In this document: positions 1 to 6,063 of the stretch, piece after piece
Position numbering within the stretch: the first letter of the stretch is position 1
How the letters are laid out: each line of letters opens with the position of its first letter
NCBI GenBank assembly: GCA_938023905.1
Contig: CALJCO010000045.1
Location: forward strand, 1 to 8,420
Length of the DNA stretch: 8,420 nucleotides
Source of the DNA: an uncultured Collinsella sp.
GTDB lineage: Bacteria; Actinomycetota; Coriobacteriia; Coriobacteriales; Coriobacteriaceae
Direction: 5' to 3'
Notes under the pieces: model-generated
Database searches by the model: none
Told to the model about the DNA's origin: nothing
The model's input: the letters and a program-made list of their open reading frames with translations, nothing else
Position numbers and translations under genes: made by a program

Positions 1-2
1 TG

Positions 3-10
3 CCTCCCTT
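3..10 (-). promoter_or_regulatory. Possible ribosome binding site of a divergent gene off the left edge
   Basis: Read on the minus strand, this edge gives AAGGGAGG followed by CA, a good Shine-Dalgarno match within a few bases of the window end. The AT-rich stretch 11-62 behind it would fit a leader or promoter region. A minus-strand gene starting just left of position 1 would be divergent from the zinc-ribbon gene at 127. The start codon itself lies outside the window, so this is inference from one motif. Confidence 0.3.
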
Positions 11-64
11 TTCTCGAACCTTAATTTCAAAGTCCAAGAAATGGGATGCAGTTCAATATTAACC

Positions 65-93
65 TGTCCCCCTTGCTCTAAATCGGGTATAAA
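65..93 (+). promoter_or_regulatory. Candidate promoter of the zinc-ribbon gene
   Basis: TATAAA at 88-93 is a good -10 candidate. Seventeen bases upstream is TGTCCC (65-70), a poor match to a -35 box. Transcription would begin near position 100, giving a leader of about 27 bases before the ATG at 127. The assignment rests mainly on the -10 element and its placement; an alternative -35 (TTGCTC at 73-78) would be too close. Confidence 0.3.
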
Positions 94-126
94 GGCGTGC
101 GGCATATCGAATGAAAGGCAATTTGC

Positions 127-600
127 ATGAATGACTTTATGAAGGGCCGCAATGGCGCTGACGAACTCACCATCGTGATGGGCTTCGCAGGCATTATCAT
201 CGCCGTGATCGGTTCGATGGCTCGTATCCAGTGGCTCAGCTGGATCGCCATCGCCGTCATCGTGATCGGCGTGCTGCGCGGCCTGTCCAAAAATATCGAT
301 GCACGTCGCAAGGAGAACGAGGCCTTTGTCGCCACGACCGCCAATGTTCCCGGCTTGGGCAAGTTCGTCGCCAGCTTGGGCGGCGGCGCTGCAGCGGCTA
401 GCACCTCACGCGCAGCCGGCACCAGTAAGGAAGACTTTGAGCGTGCCAAGCGCACGGCCAAGAAGATGTGGAAGGGTCGCAAGACCACGGCATACCTCAA
501 GTGCCCCAACTGCGGCCAGATGCTCTCCGTCCCCAAGGGCAAGGGCAAGATCCGCGTCACCTGCCCCAAGTGCCACGCCAAGATGGAGACACGCTCATAG
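127..600 (+). CDS. Small membrane protein with C-terminal zinc ribbon
   Basis: The product is 157 residues. Two hydrophobic helices are visible at about residues 13-32 and 36-53, separated by a very short turn, so the N-terminus is a membrane hairpin. A charged, Ala/Gly-rich linker follows (about 55-120). The C-terminus carries a zinc ribbon with two CPxC knuckles, Cys126/Cys129 and Cys146/Cys149, on either side of a basic VPKGKGK segment. The tail ends in a cytoplasmic-looking basic stretch. The pattern resembles small zinc-ribbon membrane proteins common in Gram-positive bacteria and the MJ0042-like ribbon fold; their role is not known to me. The ATG at 127 has AAAGG eight bases upstream (114-118), and a strong hairpin terminator follows at 623-655, so it appears to be a single-gene unit. 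A later in-frame ATG at 139 is possible but has no better binding site. The coding call is firm; the function is unassigned. Confidence 0.85.
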   Translation: MNDFMKGRNGADELTIVMGFAGIIIAVIGSMARIQWLSWIAIAVIVIGVLRGLSKNIDARRKENEAFVATTANVPGLGKFVASLGGGAAAASTSRAAGTSKEDFERAKRTAKKMWKGRKTTAYLKCPNCGQMLSVPKGKGKIRVTCPKCHAKMETRS

Positions 601-622
601 CCGCCATACCATGGGACAAAAT

Positions 623-658
623 AAAGCCGAGGCCTCGCACTGAGACCTCGGCTTTTTT
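623..658. terminator. Rho-independent terminator, probably bidirectional
   Basis: A 10-bp perfect stem (623-632 with 646-655, AAAGCCGAGG/CCTCGGCTTT) encloses a 13-base loop and runs into six T residues on the plus strand (653-658). This is a classic terminator for the zinc-ribbon gene ending at 600. On the minus strand the stem is followed by TTTATTTT, so it could also stop transcripts from the convergent amidohydrolase gene. Confidence 0.85.
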
Positions 659-664
659 GATTAT

Positions 665-687
665 GACAAAGGGATTGCCCCTTTGTC
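665..687. other. Hairpin without a T-tract at the convergent junction
   Basis: GACAAAGGG (665-673) pairs perfectly with CCCTTTGTC (679-687) around a 5-base loop. It lies 19 bases beyond the stop codon of the minus-strand amidohydrolase gene. Neither side has a proper T-run, so alone it is not a standard intrinsic terminator. It may act as a 3'-end stabilising stem ahead of the bidirectional terminator at 623-658. Confidence 0.5.
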
Positions 688-706
688 GCATCGTCATATC
701 GCACGC

Positions 707-2077
707 TTACGCCACGCCGTCGCGGGCAAGCTCCTCGGCCAACGCCTCGGCAGGCATGGCCATAATCGTGTCGAGCTCGGCGTCCACCTCGGGAATACGC
801 TTCACCTTGAGTTTGCGCACCAGATCACCACGGCACATCACGTGCATCGGCTCACGCAGTGCGCACAGGTCATCGAGCGGATTCTTGCGCGTCACCAGGA
901 TATCGGCGGCCTTGCCGCACTCGATCGTGCCGGTCTCGCCGCCCAGCCCCAGCAGCTCAGCATTGACCTGCGTGGCCGTGTGCAGCGCGAAGGCGTTGCT
1001 CACGCCGACATACTTGGCAAAATAGGCCACCTCACGCCACATGTCGTACTGCGTCACGAACGGGCAGCTCGAGTCCGTGCCAAGGCCCACCTTAACGCCA
1101 GCTTCCAGTGCGGCACGGGCGCTCTCGATGATGCCCGAGCACACGATGTCGCCGTTCTTCTTTTGCGTATCGGTCGAATGGGTCTTTTCCGGGTCGAGCA
1201 ATACAAACGGCAGCGCCGGGCTGATAGTGCAGGTCACACTCGGCGCACGCCCCTCGAGCTGTGTGCCCGCGGCGCCACGATACAGCTCCAAGATTTCGGG
1301 TGTCAACGGAGCGCCGTGCTCGATCGTATCGACGCCGGCCTGAAGCGCAGCCTTCACGCCTTCGGTGCTCTCGACATGGGCCATAACCGGCAGGCCCACC
1401 TCGTGCGCCGCCTTGCACGCCGCCGCGGCAACCTCGACCGGCATACGCAGCACACCCGGCTCGCCCACCTCGGTAGCGTCGAACACGCCGCCCGTCACGA
1501 ACAGCTTGATGACGTCGGCACCGCGCGCATACAGGTCGCGCACCTGTTCGGCTGCCTCGGCGGGACTGTTGGCCACCTGGGCGAACAAACCCGCACCATG
1601 GCCGCCCGGCACCGTGACACCCGTTCCCGGCGCCACCAGGCGAGGACCTTGATACTTGCCGGCATCGATAGCATCGCGCACGGCAAGATCGGCAAACAGC
1701 GGGTCGCCCGCGCCGCGCACCGTGGTCACGCCACTTGCCAGTTGTTGTTGGGCGCTGCCCTTAAGAATATGGCGCACGATGGCGCGCCCCACGGGATTAT
1801 CGAGCTTCTTCATCAGCGCGCCCGCATCGCCCGCCGAAACCGGCTTGCCCGAACCGCACAGATGCACATGCATATTGATGAGGCCTGGCATGAGATACGC
1901 ACCTGCCAGGTCGATAACCTCGGCACCCGCAGGCGCCTGCGCCACAGCACTCGGCCCCATCCACGTGATGACACCGCGCTCAACGGCCACGGCCATATCG
2001 GGTTGCGGCTCCATATGCTCCGAACCATCCAGAATGGTCGCATTGATAAACAACGTGGAACGATCGGCAGACGCCAT
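707..2077 (-). CDS. Metal-dependent amidohydrolase (imidazolonepropionase/prolidase-like, COG1228 type)
   Basis: The product is 456 residues, a normal length for a cytoplasmic amidohydrolase-superfamily enzyme. The binuclear metal ligands of the TIM barrel appear in order: His70 and His72 in GLINMHVH, the probable carbamylated Lys191 in DVIKLFVTGG, His234 in VMAHVES, His254 in TIEHG and Asp335 in GLGTDSS. The N- and C-terminal segments form the usual small beta-sandwich (C-terminal motif GKAADILV, about 388-395). No signal peptide is seen. The closest family resemblance is to imidazolonepropionase-like enzymes and Xaa-Pro dipeptidase-type amidohydrolases; the substrate cannot be read from sequence. 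I chose ATG at 2077 because GAGGGAGGAG lies six bases upstream. A longer version from ATG 2110 adds 11 residues, has a weak binding site, and would start at or near the predicted transcript start. No hut or other catabolic genes are adjacent, which argues against assigning hutI. Confidence 0.9.
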   Translation of the reverse strand: MASADRSTLFINATILDGSEHMEPQPDMAVAVERGVITWMGPSAVAQAPAGAEVIDLAGAYLMPGLINMHVHLCGSGKPVSAGDAGALMKKLDNPVGRAIVRHILKGSAQQQLASGVTTVRGAGDPLFADLAVRDAIDAGKYQGPRLVAPGTGVTVPGGHGAGLFAQVANSPAEAAEQVRDLYARGADVIKLFVTGGVFDATEVGEPGVLRMPVEVAAAACKAAHEVGLPVMAHVESTEGVKAALQAGVDTIEHGAPLTPEILELYRGAAGTQLEGRAPSVTCTISPALPFVLLDPEKTHSTDTQKKNGDIVCSGIIESARAALEAGVKVGLGTDSSCPFVTQYDMWREVAYFAKYVGVSNAFALHTATQVNAELLGLGGETGTIECGKAADILVTRKNPLDDLCALREPMHVMCRGDLVRKLKVKRIPEVDAELDTIMAMPAEALAEELARDGVA

Positions 2078-2083
2078 ATCGAG

Positions 2084-2093
2084 CTCCTCCCTC
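2084..2093 (-). promoter_or_regulatory. Ribosome binding site fixing the amidohydrolase start
   Basis: On the minus strand this reads GAGGGAGGAG, ending six bases before the ATG at 2077. It is much stronger than anything in front of the upstream in-frame ATG at 2110, whose nearest candidate is AGGTG about 11 bases away. Confidence 0.75.
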
Positions 2094-2116
2094 ACGATTA
2101 ACTTGAACATTTGTCC

Positions 2117-2147
2117 ATTATCACCTAATGCAGCGACCTAAAGTCGA
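2117..2147 (-). promoter_or_regulatory. Candidate promoter of the amidohydrolase gene
   Basis: On the minus strand, GATAAT (2122-2117) matches five of six -10 bases. TCGACT (2147-2142) is a partial -35 match at a long 19-base spacing, or 18 if the -10 is shifted by one base. The transcript would start near 2110, leaving about 33 bases of leader before the ATG at 2077. The -10 is persuasive; the -35 and spacing are weak. Confidence 0.35.
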
Positions 2148-2225
2148 GCATATCGGTTAACGGAGGGAAGAGGGGATGTGGGGGACGAAATACGTTGCAG
2201 CCCCACCCCAGCAACATCAGGGGAA

Positions 2226-2284
2226 TGTCTCGATCTGTAACAATTACGAACTCAAACAACTTCTAAACGTTACAGATCGAGACA
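2226..2284. repeat. 59-bp inverted-repeat element, copy A
   Basis: TGTCTCGATCTGTAAC (2226-2241) and its perfect complement GTTACAGATCGAGACA (2269-2284) form 16-bp arms around a 27-base spacer. A second copy with the same architecture and orientation lies at 3421-3479. The shared block on the right side is longer than the arm: 24 identical bases at 2263-2286 and 3458-3481. The element lies 40 bases beyond the stop codon of the nuclease-like gene. It has no T-tract on either strand, so it is not a canonical intrinsic terminator. It could be an interspersed palindromic repeat, a protein-binding site or an RNA stem-loop. Confidence 0.9.
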
Positions 2285-2324
2285 AACTCGGCAGGAACAA
2301 CCACATTCGCGTCAGTTGCACCCC

Positions 2325-3395
2325 TTAGCGCCCATACCACTGGCGTCTCCATTCCTCAGCCAGATCGGCCCGCTGTGGAATTCCCGCCAGTCTCATCTTT
2401 TCAGCCAGCTTCCCCGGGTTCTTGAGTTCATCAAACGTAAACCGAAGCACCTTGTGCCCGAGCATCGTCAGATGGGACTCTCGCTGACGTTCTGCCACGA
2501 ATGGGTCGACCGACCCCCGATCCCCACCATCCTGCAGGGTATACTTTCCCTTCCCGTCGAGCTCGCCGATGACACATGTCCCATCCTCGAGCCTCCAGAA
2601 ATAATCAACCCGAAACACCTGGCTCGAATCGAGCGGATCGCGAAACTCCACCTGCAGCTCCGGAACCGGAAAGCCGTACGCAATAAAGAACGCTCGGAAC
2701 CGAGACTCGCCGCCGTTTTCGGACAGCCCGTCCGCATACGACGCAATCACCTGTGCCCTGCGATACCCTCGCCTGCCCTCGCAATCGGCGCGGAGGCGCT
2801 CGCACAAATCCCAACGTGATACGCCTTTCGCCCGCAGTGCAGAATCGGCAATCGCCAACCCGTACGAAAACGGCGCACGCAGCAAGCAATCCTCCACCGT
2901 GCGCCAAAACGACGTCACCTGCACGCCGTCGGCTTGTTCAAGTGCACCCGCCGCCTGCGGACGCAACAGCCGACATCCTGCACTCAGCGGCACCGAGCAA
3001 CCCGTCTTAACAAGATATCGTGGCCCGAGCAGATCATTCGGCACCTCCAGACCCCACAAAAGCGCCGCGTCATAGCCCCAAAACGCCCAATCGGGATGAA
3101 ACTCCGCAAGCCCTTTGATAGTCCTCAGCGCTCGCTCCGCCGGCGTCAATGCATCCCAATCATGCTGAAAACAGAACAGGTACGGCTCGGGCTCCGCGAT
3201 ATCGTCGGTTCCAACATGGCGTCGTAGCCACATGAGCTCGGCATTGTCATGCGTTGCGAGCAGTGCACCTTGCTCGGTCGCCTCCGTGAGCCGCGCGAGC
3301 ATCCTGTTCCGCGCCAAGGTGTTACGTGCTGCATGCTTGTGTTTGAAAACGGTATTAGACACTTCCATCACCACCACATCGGACAAATGGACCAT
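2325..3395 (-). CDS. Putative PD-(D/E)XK nuclease-like protein, AbiEi/DUF559-related
   Basis: The product is 356 residues from ATG 3395. The N-terminal half (to about residue 170) resembles the body of AbiEi-type proteins: a region around 27-60 that may be a degraded helix-turn-helix, then a segment like HPDWAFWGYDAALLWGL (about 100-116), which in that family reads as a start-of-domain Ala/Leu-rich helix. The C-terminal half (about 225-340) fits a Vsr/DUF559-like nuclease fold: ESRFR (230-234), then Asp264 in RVDYFW, then Glu278, Asp280 and Lys282 in GELDGK, and a last strand/helix GHKVLRFTFDEL. These could be the catalytic residues. No abiEii-like toxin gene is adjacent, so it is solitary. 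ATG 3395 has GGAGG 11 bases upstream (3407-3411). A TTG at 3419 is also in frame but lacks a binding site and abuts repeat copy B. Function (defence, repair or mobility) is not established. Confidence 0.75.
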   Translation of the reverse strand: MVHLSDVVVMEVSNTVFKHKHAARNTLARNRMLARLTEATEQGALLATHDNAELMWLRRHVGTDDIAEPEPYLFCFQHDWDALTPAERALRTIKGLAEFHPDWAFWGYDAALLWGLEVPNDLLGPRYLVKTGCSVPLSAGCRLLRPQAAGALEQADGVQVTSFWRTVEDCLLRAPFSYGLAIADSALRAKGVSRWDLCERLRADCEGRRGYRRAQVIASYADGLSENGGESRFRAFFIAYGFPVPELQVEFRDPLDSSQVFRVDYFWRLEDGTCVIGELDGKGKYTLQDGGDRGSVDPFVAERQRESHLTMLGHKVLRFTFDELKNPGKLAEKMRLAGIPQRADLAEEWRRQWYGR

Positions 3396-3420
3396 CGCCA
3401 CCGTTGCCTCCGCTGACAAA

Positions 3421-3479
3421 TGTCTTGATCTGTAACGGGTAGACGTTCTCCAGGTCCCTAAACGTTACAGATCGAGACA
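3421..3479. repeat. 59-bp inverted-repeat element, copy B
   Basis: TGTCTTGATCTGTAAC (3421-3436) and GTTACAGATCGAGACA (3464-3479) form 16-bp arms with one mismatch (a T/G wobble position) around a 27-base spacer. Compared with copy A, the right arm is identical and the left arm differs by one base. The spacer has the same length but differs in sequence except for its last six bases. It occupies most of the gap between the 235-residue protein gene (stop at 3515) and the nuclease-like gene, ending 25 bases before its ATG. It therefore sits in the leader or promoter region of that gene. Confidence 0.9.
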
Positions 3480-3514
3480 AATAGACACGCGGCGGCGCTG
3501 CGACAGCCCATCCC

Positions 3515-4222
3515 CTACTCCCACTCCTGCTCGTAGATGTTGAGCGACTTTACGTACCGCCCCTGGGCGCCCATGATGTCGCGGACCAGGCGCAAAAAGA
3601 AGCTGATGCATGAGGTGTCGAAGCCATCTTCCAGGTCTTCTGGATGAACGGCGCCAGGCCCGTCGACCGCCGTGTCACTCAGGCGTGCGATGTCATACAG
3701 ATAGAGTTGTCCCGCCGTCAGCCAGACATCGTCGACGCAGGCGAGGCGCACCGCAATCGCTCCGTCGCTCCAATGCTCCTTTTGCACGATATGCGGGTCG
3801 TAGACATCAAAGCGACAGTCGGTGCGCGTGTCCTTCAGCGCGACCATACCAGTCGCAGGATCCTTGTCCAAAATGCCAAAGCGCGAGAAATACTGCGTGT
3901 CGCGTACCTGCTCGAGCCGCTTGAGCGAGGCAGGCGAAAGCGATGTCGGCGGCTCTTCAACATACAGCTCGAGCAGCGTCTTGCCATGGCGATAGGGGCG
4001 CTCGAAGAGCAGCCAATCGGTAAATGCCATGTTGTAGGCCATGATTTCGTTTTGCGAAGGCTCGGTGCAATAGCTGAGCCACGGGTCGACAATGATCTCG
4101 AACTGTTCGCGCGCCGGCTCCAAAAACTGGAACTTCCGTAGCATCCAAAAATGGGCCATGTCGGCAATATCGTTGCCGACGGCTTCGGCTAGCTGCGCTC
4201 GGTCTAAAGCGTGGTCAGTCAT
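3515..4222 (-). CDS. Conserved-looking hypothetical protein, 235 residues
   Basis: The start is secure: AGGAGG (4228-4233) is five bases before ATG 4222, and codon use matches the neighbours. The protein is acidic and soluble, with no signal peptide or membrane helix. The central part, about residues 65-175, has a recognisable layout: FTDWLLFERPYRHGKTLLELYVEE (67-90), a short helical hinge, FGILDKDPATGMVALKDTRT (115-134), then DVYDP and a strand pair ending VWLTAGQLYLY. This resembles the region that precedes the SEC-C zinc motif in some bacterial proteins, but no SEC-C cysteines are present here; the few cysteines are scattered. I do not recognise an enzymatic motif. It precedes the nuclease-like gene on the same strand with a 119-base gap containing repeat copy B. 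Whether the two are co-transcribed is uncertain. Confidence 0.75.
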   Translation of the reverse strand: MTDHALDRAQLAEAVGNDIADMAHFWMLRKFQFLEPAREQFEIIVDPWLSYCTEPSQNEIMAYNMAFTDWLLFERPYRHGKTLLELYVEEPPTSLSPASLKRLEQVRDTQYFSRFGILDKDPATGMVALKDTRTDCRFDVYDPHIVQKEHWSDGAIAVRLACVDDVWLTAGQLYLYDIARLSDTAVDGPGAVHPEDLEDGFDTSCISFFLRLVRDIMGAQGRYVKSLNIYEQEWE

Positions 4223-4227
4223 GGCAT

Positions 4228-4257
4228 CCTCCTCAAACTGATGGACCTCAATTTGAG
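4228..4257 (-). promoter_or_regulatory. Ribosome binding site with adjacent small inverted repeat
   Basis: AGGAGG (4228-4233, minus strand) is the binding site for the ATG at 4222. CTCAAA (4257-4252 on the minus strand) can pair with TTTGAG (4237-4232), which overlaps the first bases of the binding site. A stem here could limit ribosome access, but six base pairs with a 14-base loop is weak evidence for regulation. Confidence 0.4.
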
Positions 4258-4258
4258 C

Positions 4259-4516
4259 TTACGAGGAGGGTGGTCGGCCACGGCCAGCGCGGGTAAAATA
4301 GGCCTCCGGCTGCAAACCAGATGCTAACCAAACACTTGGCGGGACACTTGACCGAATGAGCGCACCGCAAAGAAACCGCAGGTAGACATAGACAGCCAAC
4401 CCGCCCTTTTGAGCCAGATGCCCGCAGTCACCACAGAAACAACAGGTGACCACAGCCCAAAAAGTCGACAAATGAACACCCGCACGTCAGCAAACGAACA
4501 AATCGTTCGCAAAGAG
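4259..4516. other. Gene-free intergenic stretch upstream of the 235-residue protein
   Basis: I find no convincing gene here. Two overlapping minus-strand reading frames of 70 codons (4259-4471 and 4324-4536) lack good ribosome binding sites, and their residue composition is unlike the neighbours. Visible structure is limited. Imperfect hairpin arms lie at 4490-4497 and 4503-4510, a 6-bp pair GTCACC/GGTGAC at 4427-4432 and 4445-4450, and a doubled ACACTTG motif near 4331-4350. The promoter of the 235-residue protein should be in this stretch, but no good -35/-10 pair stands out. It could be the remnant of a gene or part of an interspersed repeat. Confidence 0.5.
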
Positions 4517-4517
4517 T

Positions 4518-4559
4518 GTCCCCAACGACTAGACAAAAAAATGACTAGTCATTGGGGAC
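4518..4559 (-). terminator. Palindrome cluster acting as probable gltBD terminator
   Basis: GTCCCCAACGACTAG (4518-4532) and CTAGTCATTGGGGAC (4545-4559) form 15-bp arms with one mismatch around a 12-base loop. Nested inside is the perfect 14-bp palindrome AATGACTAGTCATT (4540-4553). On the minus strand that palindrome is followed directly by seven T residues (4541-4535), giving a short intrinsic-terminator shape 17 bases past the gltD stop codon. The large stem and the small stem share bases, so they exclude each other. On the plus strand there is no T-run. Confidence 0.6.
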
Positions 4560-4576
4560 GTTCTTGAATGACTACC

Positions 4577-6058
<1,482 letters not shown>

Positions 6059-6063
6059 GGCAC

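Noticed and set aside
683..2101. Plus-strand open frame of 472 codons opposite the amidohydrolase gene
   Set aside because: It is the antisense shadow of a GC-rich gene. The composition is extreme in Arg, His and Ala with no recognisable motif, while the minus strand encodes a complete amidohydrolase with all metal ligands.
2078..2110. Longer start for the amidohydrolase at ATG 2110
   Set aside because: It has a weak ribosome binding site and would sit at or near the predicted transcript start. The ATG at 2077 has a strong site at ideal spacing, and the extra 11 residues are not typical of the family.
2178..2215. GTGGGG/CCCCAC and GTTGC/GCAAC short inverted repeats
   Set aside because: Five- and six-base arms in a G/C-rich spacer are expected by chance, and neither has a T-tract or useful position.
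3396..3419. TTG start at 3419 for the nuclease-like gene
   Set aside because: It has no ribosome binding site, and the bases upstream are the arm of repeat copy B. ATG 3395 with GGAGG upstream is preferred, though this is not certain.
2226..3479. The two 59-bp repeats as a CRISPR array
   Set aside because: There are only two copies, 1.2 kb apart with a gene between, and each has internal long arms and its own spacer. No cas gene is present.
2226..3479. The two repeats as terminal inverted repeats of an insertion sequence
   Set aside because: The two copies are in direct rather than inverted orientation to each other, the enclosed gene is not a recognisable transposase, and no target-site duplication was seen in the flanking bases.
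4259..4536. Two overlapping 70-codon minus-strand frames as small genes
   Set aside because: Neither has a good ribosome binding site, they overlap each other in different frames, and one runs into the gltD terminator palindromes.
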